From assembly GCF_029323795.1 (NCBI RefSeq), contig NZ_CP119758.1:744001-808000 (forward strand): DNA of 64,000 nt, read 5' to 3'. The DNA is from Zobellia alginiliquefaciens. Its GTDB lineage: Bacteria; Bacteroidota; Bacteroidia; Flavobacteriales; Flavobacteriaceae. Both the position numbers and the translations under genes were made by a program. Below are positions 8,853 to 18,744 of this stretch, piece after piece (positions within the stretch are counted from its first letter, which is position 1; the number at the start of each line of letters is the position of its first letter). The notes under the pieces were generated by a model. The model saw nothing but the letters and a program-made list of their open reading frames with translations. It had not been told where the DNA came from and ran no database searches.

Positions 8853-9263
8853 TTATCGCAAACGATCAACAGATTTCACAAGATCCTCATCCTTCTTAAT
8901 GGCCCTATTTGCAAGAACCAAGAAAACGATAGAAATAATAGGAATGAGCATCCCAATACCCTTCTCCGAGACCAAAATCTCTCCGGATAAGTTTAGCGAA
9001 CGGTAAACGAAAAATCCTAGTAAAAAAAGATTCAATATCATATTCAATCTGTTTACCACAAATTGATTTTTTCTATTTTTAAATAATACTATAGCTACAA
9101 GTGCAAGCAATGCCGAAACATAAAATGCACCTGATATAAAAACGTCATTTTTTGCAAAAATTTCATTTCCTTCCGCATCTGACCACAGGTTTACCCAAAA
9201 AGGCAGTATTCCGGTAATAAGGATAACTATCAATAAATAAACAGTCTGTATTCTTTGAATCAT
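8853..9263 (-). CDS. DUF4293 family four-helix membrane protein
   Basis: A 136-aa integral membrane protein with about four hydrophobic helices and a charged C-terminus (KKDEDLVKSVDRLR). The family is typical of Bacteroidota and of unknown function. The frame is open for 22 more codons upstream, but the ATG at 9261-9263 is chosen because family members begin MIQRIQTVYLL, which is exactly what follows this codon. The gene is divergent from rho, an arrangement often seen in this phylum. A terminator follows the stop. Confidence 0.85.
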   Translation of the reverse strand: MIQRIQTVYLLIVILITGILPFWVNLWSDAEGNEIFAKNDVFISGAFYVSALLALVAIVLFKNRKNQFVVNRLNMILNLFLLGFFVYRSLNLSGEILVSEKGIGMLIPIISIVFLVLANRAIKKDEDLVKSVDRLR

Positions 9264-9455
9264 TCTATAAATGCCGTTTTGCTCCACAAAAATACACGTC
9301 TTTTTGAAAAAAAACAGTGTCACAAGCAAAATAATTCGTAATATTGTGAGATTATTAGTTATTACACTTACCTTTTGGGAAATCTTTCCCTAGTAATACT
9401 CGGATAACAATTCACTTCTTACCAATACTAGAACGTATAATTTATATCATACTTA

Positions 9456-11072
9456 ATGTTTGAAATTTCAGATTTAAAAGCAAAAAAACTGCCTGAATTG
9501 CAGGAAATTGCCAAAGGCCTTAATGTGCCAAAGTTCAAAACCCTAAAAAAACTGGACCTTGTTTATCAAATCTTAGATGTACAGGCAGCCAATCCGAAAG
9601 TTGTAGCAGAAGTTACTGCACCAAAAACAGAGGAAAAACCAAAGCCCAAGCCAAAACCAAAACCTAGGGCTCGAAAGCCAAGAACGGCACCCGCGGCCGA
9701 GGCTAAAAAAGCAGAAGTTAAAACTGCTTCTCCAGAAAAAACAGAAAAAACAGAGCAGGCTGCACCAGCTCCGTCTGAAACAAAAAAACCACGTCCTAGA
9801 CCGGTAAAGAGAGAGCCTAAAAGCAACCAACAGCACAAAAACCAAAATTCCTCCAACGGTAACACTAAAAATCAACGTCACCAAAAATCCTCTAATTACG
9901 ATAAGAGTAACTTTGATAAAGACTTAAAAAACCGTTACAAAGAACCAGAATTTGAGTTTGACAGTATTATTGAAAGTGAAGGGGTTCTTGACATCATGCA
10001 GGATGGTTACGGATTCTTACGCTCTTCTGACTATAACTACCTTTCTTCCCCTGATGATATTTATGTATCTCAGTCGCAGATTAGATTGTTTGGCTTAAAA
10101 ACCGGAGATACCGTATTAGGAAATGTAAGACCTCCTAAAGAAGGTGAAAAATATTTTCCTTTAATCAAGGTGAACAAAATAAACGGAATTGACCCTCAAG
10201 TGGTGAGAGACCGTGTTTCTTTTGAACATTTAACTCCACTTTTCCCTCAGGAAAGATTTAAATTAGCAGAGAGACAAAGCAATATATCCACTAGAATTAT
10301 AGACTTGTTCTCCCCTATCGGTAAAGGACAAAGAGGTATGATCGTTTCGCAACCTAAAACAGGTAAGACCATGCTGTTGAAGGATATCGCAAATGGTATT
10401 GCGGCCAATCACCCTGAAGTGTATCAAATTATACTTTTAATAGATGAACGTCCTGAAGAGGTAACGGATATGCAACGTAATGTTCAAGGTGAAGTAATTG
10501 CTTCTACTTTTGACAAAGAGCCTTCTGAGCACGTTCGTGTAGCCAATATAGTTTTAGAAAAAGCAAAACGTTTGGTTGAATGTGGCCATGATGTAGTGAT
10601 CCTATTGGACTCCATTACACGTTTAGCAAGAGCATACAACACCGTACAACCTGCTTCTGGTAAGGTATTGAGCGGTGGTGTAGACGCCAACGCATTGAAC
10701 AAACCAAAACGGTTCTTTGGAGCGGCCCGTAATATAGAAGGCGGAGGATCGCTTTCTATAATTGCAACGGCCCTTACAGAAACCGGTTCTAAAATGGACG
10801 AAGTTATCTTTGAAGAATTTAAAGGAACAGGTAATATGGAACTTCAATTGGATCGCAAAATATCCAACAGAAGAATATTCCCTGCTATTGACCTTACTTC
10901 TTCCAGTACTCGTAGAGACGATTTATTATTGGACAAGGAAACCATACAGCGTATGTGGATCATGCGCAAGTACCTTGCGGATATGAACCCAATAGAAGCA
11001 ATGGAGTTTATTGAGCAACGTTTTAAACAGACCAAGAACAACGAAGAGTTCTTGCTCACCATGAATCAATAA
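9456..11072 (+). CDS. rho: Transcription termination factor Rho, with long N-terminal insertion
   Basis: A hexameric RNA-dependent ATPase that ends transcription. The 538 residues comprise the Rho_N helical domain (1-45), a Lys/Pro/Ala-rich disordered insertion with a [10 protein letters not shown] run (about 50-165), the cold-shock RNA-binding domain (about 172-245), and the RecA-like motor with Walker A SQPKTGKT at 298-305 and Walker B VILLD at 381-385. The motor is complete. E. coli Rho is 419 aa; the extra length is almost all in the insertion, a feature known from Bacteroidota and Actinobacteria. A 192-base leader with several short dyads precedes the ATG, and an intrinsic terminator follows. 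Confidence 0.97.
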   Translation: MFEISDLKAKKLPELQEIAKGLNVPKFKTLKKLDLVYQILDVQAANPKVVAEVTAPKTEEKPKPKPKPKPRARKPRTAPAAEAKKAEVKTASPEKTEKTEQAAPAPSETKKPRPRPVKREPKSNQQHKNQNSSNGNTKNQRHQKSSNYDKSNFDKDLKNRYKEPEFEFDSIIESEGVLDIMQDGYGFLRSSDYNYLSSPDDIYVSQSQIRLFGLKTGDTVLGNVRPPKEGEKYFPLIKVNKINGIDPQVVRDRVSFEHLTPLFPQERFKLAERQSNISTRIIDLFSPIGKGQRGMIVSQPKTGKTMLLKDIANGIAANHPEVYQIILLIDERPEEVTDMQRNVQGEVIASTFDKEPSEHVRVANIVLEKAKRLVECGHDVVILLDSITRLARAYNTVQPASGKVLSGGVDANALNKPKRFFGAARNIEGGGSLSIIATALTETGSKMDEVIFEEFKGTGNMELQLDRKISNRRIFPAIDLTSSSTRRDDLLLDKETIQRMWIMRKYLADMNPIEAMEFIEQRFKQTKNNEEFLLTMNQ

Positions 11073-11108
11073 TATCGACTTGATAGACTAAAAATATCAA
11101 ACTTTAAA

Positions 11109-11141
11109 ATCCCGAATTCCTTATTACACGGAATTCGGGAT
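11109..11141 (+). terminator. Intrinsic terminator after rho
   Basis: Perfect 12-base arms ATCCCGAATTCC (11109-11120) and GGAATTCGGGAT (11130-11141) with a nine-base loop, followed by TTTTTATGG. It is 37 bases downstream of the rho stop codon. Confidence 0.9.
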
Positions 11142-11346
11142 TTTTTATGGTTTAGATTCACCTACTTTTTCTTCAAAAAAATAGCTAATAATACCACTTT
11201 TTTAGACTTATAGTTGGCAAAAGATTACGGAATTCTATAGATCACATTCTAATTATCCAATTTTTCGGATATCTTTATAGCGCAAAAATTAATTACTTCC
11301 CCCGAATTTTGCATGTATAACAAGTAGAACTTAAAAACTTTATGTC

Positions 11347-12099
11347 ATGAAAAATTCGTTGAAATTAGCGCTTACCTGCGCCACATTTATCCTTTTATTA
11401 TGTATTTCCAGTTGTGTTGAAAAAAAGAACACACCTTGCCCAGAATGCCCATCTGAAACTGTCGCGGACACAGCCTACAGTAATGGCATTATCATGCCGG
11501 ATAAAGCCCATAAACTTTACGCTAACTATAAAGATAGACGCGTAGACCTTATTCAAGATTATGAAGATGCTATAGACAATGAAAACAAAGACCCTAAACA
11601 GCAATACGATAAAAAAAACCAAAGTACCGAAAGCAGCAATGAAGACACTGCCAATTCAAGAAAATTTAAAGTAGCACGCTATGTCTCTTATGAATATGAA
11701 GACCTGAAAAAATACTTGGCCTATATTGAAAAAGAAGCTGAGCTATCAGACGAGAAACTCACTACCTTACGATTTTATTTTGGTAACTACGCCAACGAAA
11801 AGAAATTTGAAGACGGCAAACCGGTAAAACACCCAAGACAGAATACCGTTATGATGTCCCCTACCGTGAACCGAGACGGCGCAGACCATATATTTTACAT
11901 TGATGACGCAAAAGAAGGGAAGGACAGAGTTGTTCTTTTAGACAACAACTTTAACAAAAGAAAAGGAGATGGAGCAAATCAAATGACGCCAAACACAAAA
12001 AATGAAGCTTCATTTTTACCTGGATTTTTATCCGCACCAAGCGCACCATTCTTTGCAGCAAAAAGCACAACTAAGAATGAAGGACATTCCAATCCATAA
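11347..12099 (+). CDS. Lipoprotein of unknown function
   Basis: A 250-aa lipoprotein with lipobox ISSC (Cys23) followed by a CPEC pair four residues later. The mature part is highly charged and predicted mostly helical, with a Lys/Asn/Ser-rich linker at about 75-100 and a FYIDD strand region near 180. No known domain is recognised. The C-terminus is low-complexity (FLPGFLSAPSAPFFAAK). It starts 274 bases after rho, beyond a terminator, and is followed after 30 bases by the first of two multi-pass membrane protein genes, so the three may be one functional unit. Related proteins appear to be common hypothetical proteins of Flavobacteriaceae. Confidence 0.7.
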   Translation: MKNSLKLALTCATFILLLCISSCVEKKNTPCPECPSETVADTAYSNGIIMPDKAHKLYANYKDRRVDLIQDYEDAIDNENKDPKQQYDKKNQSTESSNEDTANSRKFKVARYVSYEYEDLKKYLAYIEKEAELSDEKLTTLRFYFGNYANEKKFEDGKPVKHPRQNTVMMSPTVNRDGADHIFYIDDAKEGKDRVVLLDNNFNKRKGDGANQMTPNTKNEASFLPGFLSAPSAPFFAAKSTTKNEGHSNP

Positions 12100-12129
12100 A
12101 ATAGAAAATTTAGGTTAAAAATCACCCTT

Positions 12130-12819
12130 TTGGCAGATCTTGATTTTTTTTTAAAGAATGCACTAATCCCAATGTATGCCATTACGTTGGGATTAGCTTT
12201 ATTTAAGTACCCAAAGTATTTTGAATCAAAACTTAAATATCTACCTATCATCTTCATTTACACTTTACTAAATGAATTTTTAGGGTATTTAATTAATAAT
12301 TACGAGGAGTTTAGCTTAATCTCGGCAAAGACCTATCAAAATTACAACTGGCTAATATATAACATCTATATGGTGGTTTTCTACCTATATTTTTTTTATG
12401 TTTTTAGATTCTATATTGAAGATTCAAAACAAAAACAAAATATACAGTATGGCGCAATTTTCTTTTTGTTCATCTGTTTGATAAATGCTTTTATTGATAG
12501 CTTTAGCAAATTACCACAAGTGTATTCTTATATCATGGGAGGAATCATCCTTGTGTACTGTTGTTTTTCGTATTTAAATAAGTTTTACAAAATCAACAAA
12601 ATTTTCATAGCCAAGGAAAATCTTCTATTCTGGCTAAGTATTGGCTTATCGGTTTTTTACATCGGATACCTTCCTCTTAAAATCATAAGACACATACATC
12701 TAATTAACGATACCACACCCTCAATACTAATCAAACGAATTCATTTCACCTTAATCGTGGTAAACTACCTATGCTTTATTATCGGTTTTCTAAGAATGAA
12801 AAGAAGATTACCCAAATAA
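12130..12819 (+). CDS. Seven-helix membrane protein, paralogue of the gene at 12989
   Basis: A 229-aa integral membrane protein with about seven hydrophobic segments and a basic C-terminal tail (RMKRRLPK). No named family is recognised. It is clearly paralogous to the protein at 12989-13675: KYPKYF, YLPIIF, Y(T)xLNExLGYLI and the C-terminal GFLRMK motif occur at matching positions. The start is a TTG at 12130, since aligning with the paralogue places the N-terminus here; the first in-frame ATG would remove part of helix one. It lies 30 bases after the lipoprotein gene. Such 7-helix modules are sometimes membrane sensors, but no signalling domain is attached here. Confidence 0.7.
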   Translation: MADLDFFLKNALIPMYAITLGLALFKYPKYFESKLKYLPIIFIYTLLNEFLGYLINNYEEFSLISAKTYQNYNWLIYNIYMVVFYLYFFYVFRFYIEDSKQKQNIQYGAIFFLFICLINAFIDSFSKLPQVYSYIMGGIILVYCCFSYLNKFYKINKIFIAKENLLFWLSIGLSVFYIGYLPLKIIRHIHLINDTTPSILIKRIHFTLIVVNYLCFIIGFLRMKRRLPK

Positions 12820-12988
12820 AGTTATGTTTTCATTAGACTTACACAATTCTTTATTGATAGCTTAATTTCAAATACACTTTTCCAATATAATTTATAATTT
12901 CGTCACTCCACAGGGTGAAAATCTCTTATAAAGTTCATCAATTCAACTAATAACCTTAGGTCAATATCAAATTACACTATATTGCCAT

Positions 12989-13675
12989 ATGCTAGAACAG
13001 TTATTAGATAATCTATTTATGCCATTCTATGGAATAACCCTGCTAGTATCTCTGTATAAATACCCTAAATATTTTGACACCAAGTTACAGTACCTACCCA
13101 TTATCTTCTTATACACTTTTTTAAATGAGCTTCTTGGGTACCTAATTTTCTCAAACTACAACATCAGCTTGTTTAAAAACAGCACTTACACTAAATATAA
13201 TATAGCTATCTACAACATTTACAATATTATATTCTACTTATATTTCATCTACATCTTTATGTATTACATAAAAGATTCTAAAATCAAAAAAAACATTAAA
13301 CATGGGATGATGGTTTTTGTAGTAGTAGCTCTTGCAAATCCACTTTTTCAAAGCTTTTCTCGCTCGTCGCAGATAGGCACCTACGTTTTTGGGGGAATTG
13401 TTTTATTAGGGTCCATTTACTCGTATCTAAAAGAACTCCCTAAGAAGCAAAAAAACAAATGGAGCAAATGCCTACTTTTTTGGCTCGCTTCTGGCCTACT
13501 GATATTCTATATTGGCTATATTCCCATAAAAGTTTTCAGACACTACTTCAACATACCTGCAGCACTAGAGAACTCCATACTGCGACCATTACATATAGCC
13601 CTAATTATAGTTTGCTATGTATGTTTTACCATTGGTTTTCTAAGAATGAAACAGAGGCTACCCGAACAAGGCTAG
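12989..13675 (+). CDS. Seven-helix membrane protein, paralogue of the gene at 12130
   Basis: A 228-aa protein with the same seven-helix layout and conserved motifs as its upstream neighbour (KYPKYFDTKL, YLPIIFLYTFLNE, LGYLI, GFLRMKQRLP), so the pair arose by tandem duplication. The conserved positions cluster in the first two helices and in the cytoplasmic tail. The start is an ATG at 12989, which supports the non-ATG start chosen for the paralogue. The two are 169 bases apart, far enough for a separate promoter. A bidirectional terminator follows. Function unknown. Confidence 0.75.
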   Translation: MLEQLLDNLFMPFYGITLLVSLYKYPKYFDTKLQYLPIIFLYTFLNELLGYLIFSNYNISLFKNSTYTKYNIAIYNIYNIIFYLYFIYIFMYYIKDSKIKKNIKHGMMVFVVVALANPLFQSFSRSSQIGTYVFGGIVLLGSIYSYLKELPKKQKNKWSKCLLFWLASGLLIFYIGYIPIKVFRHYFNIPAALENSILRPLHIALIIVCYVCFTIGFLRMKQRLPEQG

Positions 13676-13700
13676 TTTGTTAACCATTAGGCATAAAAAA

Positions 13701-13730
13701 AAGCCCTGATGTACAGTTACATCAGGGCTT
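13701..13730. terminator. Bidirectional intrinsic terminator
   Basis: Perfect 13-base arms AAGCCCTGATGTA (13701-13713) and TACATCAGGGCTT (13718-13730) with a CAGT loop, flanked by an A-run on the left and TTTTTAT on the right. It serves the rightward membrane-protein gene and leftward rpsT. Confidence 0.93.
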
Positions 13731-13749
13731 TTTATAGATTTTATAAATC

Positions 13750-14001
13750 TTACAATGCAGCTACGTGCTTTGCTAATTTACTCTTTAAGTTTGCTGCTTT
13801 GTTATTATGAATAATATTTCGTTTAGCCAATCTATCGATCATACTAACAATGCTAGGCAATAAAGCTTCAGCATCCTTCTTATTTTCTTCACTACGCAAT
13901 TTCTTTATAGCGTTACGTGTAGTTTTGTGCTGATATCTGTTACGAAGACGTACCGCTTCGTTTCTTCTGATTCTTTTTAATGCTGACTTGTGATTTGCCA
14001 T
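13750..14001 (-). CDS. rpsT: 30S ribosomal protein S20
   Basis: A primary 16S rRNA-binding protein of the small subunit. The 83 residues are very basic and helical, starting [15 protein letters not shown] and continuing with [16 protein letters not shown], the recognised S20 N-terminal pattern. Length is normal. It lies downstream of two tRNA-Glu genes and proS on the same strand, so it may be part of a translation-related transcription unit, and it ends at a strong bidirectional terminator. Confidence 0.97.
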   Translation of the reverse strand: MANHKSALKRIRRNEAVRLRNRYQHKTTRNAIKKLRSEENKKDAEALLPSIVSMIDRLAKRNIIHNNKAANLKSKLAKHVAAL

Positions 14002-14051
14002 CTTCTTCTAACTTGTTATAATTTTTTAAAAAATTCCTTTCGAACCTTTTG

Positions 14052-14123
14052 TAGTCCGTAGGGGAATCGAACCCCTGTTACCAGGATGAAAACCTGGCGT
14101 CCTAACCCCTAGACGAACGGACC
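14052..14123 (-). tRNA. tRNA-Glu (anticodon TTC)
   Basis: The minus strand folds as a cloverleaf: acceptor GGTCCGT with ACGGACT (a G-U pair at 1-72), a D-arm starting CGTCTAGGGGTTAGGACG, anticodon stem CCAGG/CCTGG enclosing TTTTCAT, and T-arm CAGGGGTTCGATTCCCCT. The anticodon is TTC, for glutamate. CCA is not encoded. It is identical in sequence to the copy at 14162. Confidence 0.97.
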
Positions 14124-14161
14124 ATTAAATCAATCTTTGGATAAAAATCCAGTTACTCTTG

Positions 14162-14233
14162 TAGTCCGTAGGGGAATCGAACCCCTGTTACCAGGATGAA
14201 AACCTGGCGTCCTAACCCCTAGACGAACGGACC
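14162..14233 (-). tRNA. tRNA-Glu (anticodon TTC), second identical copy
   Basis: Same 72-base cloverleaf as at 14052-14123, with anticodon TTC. The two copies are separated by 38 bases, and one flanking base pair group (TTGTAGTCC) is also shared, so they are a recent tandem duplication or kept identical by gene conversion. Both lie between proS and rpsT on the same strand. Confidence 0.97.
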
Positions 14234-14302
14234 ATACTTTGCGCAATTGCGGATGCAAAAATACAATTATTTTTTACTAACGCAATAGTTAGCATAATTT
14301 TT

Positions 14303-15781
14303 TTAATAAGCTTTTGCAAAAAGTACTCTTTTTGATGATGATTTTCCGGTCACCATACACTTACCCTCTTTGTTTTCGGCATCTAGAGGAATACATCTTA
14401 TGGTTGCCTTGGTATCATTTTTTATTTTTTCTTCGGTTTCATTGGTTCCATCCCAATGAGCAGAAATAAACCCACCTTTTTCATCCAAAACCTTCTTAAA
14501 CTCCTCATACGTATCTACTTCGGTAATATTTTCCTCTCTAAACGAATGAGCTTTTTGATAAATGTTCGTTTGAATATCCTCTAAAAGAAATTCAATTTTA
14601 GCAACTACATCATCCATTGGCACAGTTTCTTTTTCCAAAGTATCCCTACGTGCCACTTCATATGTACCGTTTTCTAAATCACGTTGCCCAATTGCCAAAC
14701 GAACTGGAACACCTTTCAATTCATATTCATTAAACTTGAAACCAGGCTTGTGCGTATCCCTATTATCAAACTTCACAGATATTCCTTTAGCCCTTAACTC
14801 CTTCACCAACGGCTCAACTTTTTCAGAAATAGCATCCAATTGTTCAATGCCTTTATAAATAGGCACGATTACAACTTGGATTGGTGCTAACTTCGGAGGC
14901 AAAACCAATCCATTGTCATCACTGTGGGTCATTATCAATGCTCCCATAAGGCGAGTAGAAACTCCCCAAGAAGTAGCCCAAACATGTTCTTGCTTCCCTT
15001 CTTTTGTTGCAAATTTTACATCAAAAGCTTTGGCAAAGTTCTGCCCTAAAAAGTGAGATGTACCTGCCTGTAAAGCTTTTCCGTCCTGCATTAAAGCTTC
15101 TATGCAATAGGTTTCAACCGCACCGGCAAAGCGTTCACTTTCCGTTTTCACCCCTTGTATAACCGGCATGGCCATGTGCTCTTCGGCAAACTCGGCATAA
15201 ACACCGTTCATTCTTTCCGTCTCTTCTATTGCTTCTGCTTCAGTAGCGTGTGCGGTATGCCCTTCTTGCCATAAAAATTCCGCAGTTCTAAGGAACAAAC
15301 GCGTACGCATTTCCCAACGGACCACATTGGCCCATTGATTGATCAACAAAGGCAAATCCCTATACGACTGTATCCACCCTTTGTAGGTATTCCAGATAAT
15401 AGCTTCACTTGTTGGACGTACTACCAACTCCTCTTCCAACTTAGCATTTGGGTCCACCCTTAATTTACCTGGACTATCAGGATCATTCTGTAGTCTGTAG
15501 TGCGTAACTACCGCACATTCTTTTGCAAAGCCTTCTGCATTCTTCTCTTCGGCTTCAAATAAACTTTTAGGCACAAATAATGGAAAATAAGCATTTTCAT
15601 GGCCTGTCTCTTTGAACATCTTATCTAGAGCCGCTTGCATTTTCTCCCAAATAGCAAAACCGTATGGCTTGATTACCATACAACCTCTTACCGCCGAGTT
15701 TTCAGCTAAATTGGCCTTCACTACGAGTTCGTTATACCATTTGGAATAATCCTCGCTGCGCTTTGTCAAATTCTTACCCAT
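14303..15781 (-). CDS. proS: Prolyl-tRNA synthetase, archaeal/eukaryotic type (ProS type 3)
   Basis: Charges tRNA-Pro with proline. The 492-aa protein is the short class II form without the bacterial editing insertion. It contains the class II motif 2 region ([11 protein letters not shown], then [24 protein letters not shown]), motif 3, an anticodon-binding domain, and the C-terminal zinc-type domain ending in FAKAY with the terminal Tyr typical of this type. Bacteroidota normally carry this type. Two tRNA-Glu genes and rpsT lie downstream. It is divergent from the low-complexity lipoprotein gene at 15878. Confidence 0.96.
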   Translation of the reverse strand: MGKNLTKRSEDYSKWYNELVVKANLAENSAVRGCMVIKPYGFAIWEKMQAALDKMFKETGHENAYFPLFVPKSLFEAEEKNAEGFAKECAVVTHYRLQNDPDSPGKLRVDPNAKLEEELVVRPTSEAIIWNTYKGWIQSYRDLPLLINQWANVVRWEMRTRLFLRTAEFLWQEGHTAHATEAEAIEETERMNGVYAEFAEEHMAMPVIQGVKTESERFAGAVETYCIEALMQDGKALQAGTSHFLGQNFAKAFDVKFATKEGKQEHVWATSWGVSTRLMGALIMTHSDDNGLVLPPKLAPIQVVIVPIYKGIEQLDAISEKVEPLVKELRAKGISVKFDNRDTHKPGFKFNEYELKGVPVRLAIGQRDLENGTYEVARRDTLEKETVPMDDVVAKIEFLLEDIQTNIYQKAHSFREENITEVDTYEEFKKVLDEKGGFISAHWDGTNETEEKIKNDTKATIRCIPLDAENKEGKCMVTGKSSSKRVLFAKAY

Positions 15782-15877
15782 TATATTTAGTTTGGCACAA
15801 AACTTGTGCTTATGTTAGCAAAATAATTGGGTAAAACTACTTATTTTTACTATGTTCAACAATAAAAAATTGCACCC

Positions 15878-17137
15878 ATGATATATTTACTATCCCGCAG
15901 TAAAATACGCTTTATCGCACTTTGCACCCTAACGGGCATTGTTGCAGTATCTTGTGGCTCATACCAGTCCGCATCGTACTATGACAATGATGGAATTTAT
16001 TCCAGCAACAACCAAGTCAGTGTAGAGCGACAAGAAAGACAACAGCAAACTCAGGCCAATGACGAACCTTATTCCGATTATTTTGGCCAACAAGCGGGTC
16101 AATATGACCAAATGCTGGATGGAGAAATTTTTACCGATATAGATTCATACTCAAGTGGAACTGCACAGGATAGTATTTCTGATGGGCAACTTACAGATTA
16201 TTACAACAACGACAATGACTATGCCGGTTACGCAGGATGGGGCGATAATTCAACCGGTGTAAGTATAAATATTTATGATAACGGCTGGGGCGGTTACGGT
16301 GGTTTTGGCTGGAGTTCGCCTTGGTTATATAGTGGATATGGTTGGGGCGGTTACGGATACGGAGGCTACTATAACCCTTGGAGATACCGTTATAGCCCAT
16401 GGGGATGGGGCGGTTACGGATATGGCTATGGTGGTTTTTACGGTGGATTCCGTGGCTATGGCTGGGGCGGATACGGAACTTGGTGCCCTCCATACGGTTA
16501 TTACAACGGATACAATAATTACTCTTATAGAAACCAAAGATATGCCTACAACCGAAGCAGAAGAGGGTATTACACAAATACCAATGCTATTGCCGGCGGG
16601 AATTCAAGATATGTTTCACGGAGCTCTAACGTAAGCAGAAGCAGCAGGTCTACACCAAGATACTCTGCAAACAATTCAAGATCAAGATCTACTACCAACA
16701 GAAGTTCTGCCTCGGGCAGCTCTAGAAGCTATAGCAGTAACCGTTCAGGAACATCTGCATCTAGAAGAACTGTGGGTGTTGACAGAAACAGCGCATACAG
16801 AACAAGCAGAAGCACAAGGGCTACACCAAAATACAACAGCTCTTCACGAACCAGCACATCTAGAAGCAGCTCGTCTACCCCAAGAAGTTCTACCTACAGA
16901 AGTTCGGGAACAAGAACAAGTAGCAGCGGTACCTACAGAAGCTCAACACCTAGATCAAGTACTTACAGATCATCCGGTACAAGCAGAAGCACTTCTAGCG
17001 GAAGTACCTACAGAAGCTCAGGCAGGTCTTCAAGTAGTTCTAGTTCTTATAGAAGCTCTGGTAGTTCAAGTAGGACTTCATCCGGTTCTAGATCATCTGG
17101 ATCAAGCTCCAGGTCATCATCAAGCCGAAGAAATTAA
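15878..17137 (+). CDS. Low-complexity Gly/Tyr- and Ser/Arg-rich lipoprotein
   Basis: A 419-aa lipoprotein with lipobox AVSC (Cys26). The mature chain has three parts. Residues 27-125 are acidic and Gln/Asp/Tyr-rich. Residues 125-215 are a Gly/Tyr/Trp-rich block with repeated GWGGYGYG-type units. Residues 220-419 are Ser/Arg/Thr-rich with many TYRSSG-type units, ending RSSSSRRN. No catalytic domain is seen. The composition suggests an unstructured, sticky surface protein, possibly structural or adhesive; that is inference. The FadL-like porin gene begins about 40 bases after its stop, so they probably share a transcript. The start is the ATG at 15878, giving a normal signal peptide. Confidence 0.75.
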   Translation: MIYLLSRSKIRFIALCTLTGIVAVSCGSYQSASYYDNDGIYSSNNQVSVERQERQQQTQANDEPYSDYFGQQAGQYDQMLDGEIFTDIDSYSSGTAQDSISDGQLTDYYNNDNDYAGYAGWGDNSTGVSINIYDNGWGGYGGFGWSSPWLYSGYGWGGYGYGGYYNPWRYRYSPWGWGGYGYGYGGFYGGFRGYGWGGYGTWCPPYGYYNGYNNYSYRNQRYAYNRSRRGYYTNTNAIAGGNSRYVSRSSNVSRSSRSTPRYSANNSRSRSTTNRSSASGSSRSYSSNRSGTSASRRTVGVDRNSAYRTSRSTRATPKYNSSSRTSTSRSSSSTPRSSTYRSSGTRTSSSGTYRSSTPRSSTYRSSGTSRSTSSGSTYRSSGRSSSSSSSYRSSGSSSRTSSGSRSSGSSSRSSSSRRN

Positions 17138-17179
17138 GTCCAAAATCCAAAAAAGTAACTTACTTTAAAATTGCTAGGA

Positions 17180-18697
17180 ATGAAAAGATATTTAACATTC
17201 ATAGGGCTATTTGCGTGTGTTATGGCAAGTGCCCAAAATATTAATGATGTTCTACGTTACAGTACGGAAAACCTTCAAGGTTCCGCGCGTTTTCAAGCCA
17301 TGGGCGGTGCTTTTGGGTCCCTTGGTGGCGATTTGTCCGCTTTGAACATTAACCCTGCAGGAAGCGCAGTCTTTAATAACGGATTGTTTTCTATTTCCGG
17401 AACAAATTATCACAGGAACACAGATTCAGATTATAATGGTACACTACGCAACTCTACAGATAATAATTTTGACATCAATCAAGTTGGTGGTGTTTTTATT
17501 TTTAAATCTACCGATCCAGATAGCAAATGGAAAAAATTGTCGTTAGCCGTAAATTATGATGTAGTTCAAAATTTTGATGATCGCATTGTAACGTCAGGAA
17601 GAAGCAATGAAGGTATCGACAATTACTTTCTCGATTTTGCAGATGGAATTGAGTTGCAACCACTAAAACTGAGAGACAATGAAAGAATTGGAGATGCTTA
17701 TTTAGACATTGGCGCAACAAATGGTCTTGGTTTTGCTGGCCAACAGGCTTTTTTAGGATTTCAAACGGGAATTATTGAACCTACGGTAGACGAAGATGAC
17801 AATACTAGTTATTTCTCTAACGTCAACTATCAAGGAGTTGACCAAGATTTTCGTCAAAACATATCAGGTTACAACAGTAAATTTACGGTGAATGCCGCTA
17901 CACAATATGGAGACAATTTCTATTTTGGGGCATCGTTGAACTTCCACACTATTCAATACGACAGATTGAATAGATATGATGAATCTCTTACCGATACCGA
18001 TTCACAGGAACTAAGAACCGTGGCTTTTGACAATCTTCTGGTTACAGAAGGTACAGGGTTTTCACTGAGTCTTGGCGCAATTGCCAAGCTTAATGATGTG
18101 ATTCGTCTAGGCGCCAGTTACCAATCTCCTACCTGGTATAGACTAACAGATAATTTCTCACAAGGAATAGATTCTAACTACCCACTGAAAGAAGATAGTT
18201 TTAACTTTTTTGATTTGAATTACGTTAACATCTTTGATTACCAGATTAAAACACCTGGAAAAATAACAGGAAGTGTTTCAGCCGTTTTTGGCAAATCAGG
18301 ACTTTTAAGTGTTGATTACGGATACCAAGATATGTCTAATGCGGAGTTAAGACCAACAAGCGACTCAGGTTTTGCTGATGAAAATACTTTTATTTCCGAA
18401 AGTTTAGGTACTGTTTCATCTATTAGGGTTGGTGGCGAATACCGTATTCAAAGAGTTAGTCTAAGAGCTGGTTACCGATACGAGCAAAGCCCATACGAAA
18501 GTGGAAACATTGTTGGAGACCTTAATGGTATTTCAGGTGGTGTTGGGTACAATTTTGGAAGAAGTAGATTAGATTTAGCGGTGAACAGAACAGAGCAAGA
18601 CGTGCTTCAATATTTCTTTGATACGGGAATAAACACTCCAGCATTGCTCAACAATGTAAACACCAATGTAACCATTGGATACACTTTAAATTTCTAG
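17180..18697 (+). CDS. FadL/OmpP1-like outer-membrane transport protein
   Basis: A 505-aa outer-membrane beta-barrel of the FadL/toluene-transport type. A signal peptide (to ASAQ) is followed by the recognisable N-terminal plug region LQGSARFQAMGGAFGSLGGD and LNINPAGSAVF, then about 400 residues of amphipathic strands ending TNVTIGYTLNF with the terminal Phe. Ligands in this superfamily are hydrophobic compounds; this one is unknown. The ATG at 17180 is preferred to the TTG at 17171 because it gives a standard signal peptide. It follows the Gly/Ser-rich lipoprotein gene and ends at a terminator shared with the convergent T9SS gene. Confidence 0.85.
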   Translation: MKRYLTFIGLFACVMASAQNINDVLRYSTENLQGSARFQAMGGAFGSLGGDLSALNINPAGSAVFNNGLFSISGTNYHRNTDSDYNGTLRNSTDNNFDINQVGGVFIFKSTDPDSKWKKLSLAVNYDVVQNFDDRIVTSGRSNEGIDNYFLDFADGIELQPLKLRDNERIGDAYLDIGATNGLGFAGQQAFLGFQTGIIEPTVDEDDNTSYFSNVNYQGVDQDFRQNISGYNSKFTVNAATQYGDNFYFGASLNFHTIQYDRLNRYDESLTDTDSQELRTVAFDNLLVTEGTGFSLSLGAIAKLNDVIRLGASYQSPTWYRLTDNFSQGIDSNYPLKEDSFNFFDLNYVNIFDYQIKTPGKITGSVSAVFGKSGLLSVDYGYQDMSNAELRPTSDSGFADENTFISESLGTVSSIRVGGEYRIQRVSLRAGYRYEQSPYESGNIVGDLNGISGGVGYNFGRSRLDLAVNRTEQDVLQYFFDTGINTPALLNNVNTNVTIGYTLNF

Positions 18698-18722
18698 AAA
18701 AATAGAATTATATACAATCTAA

Positions 18723-18744
18723 AAGTCTGGCCCACGCCAGGCTT
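18723..18744. terminator. Bidirectional intrinsic terminator
   Basis: AAGTCTGGC (18723-18731) pairs with GCCAGGCTT (18736-18744), with one G-U pair and a CCAC loop, followed on the plus strand by TTATCTTTTT. It lies between two convergent genes, 47 bases apart. Confidence 0.8.

Noticed and set aside
16191-17168. Alternative frames over the Gly/Ser-rich lipoprotein gene
   Set aside because: They arise from its repetitive codons; only the frame starting at 15878 has a signal peptide and lipobox.
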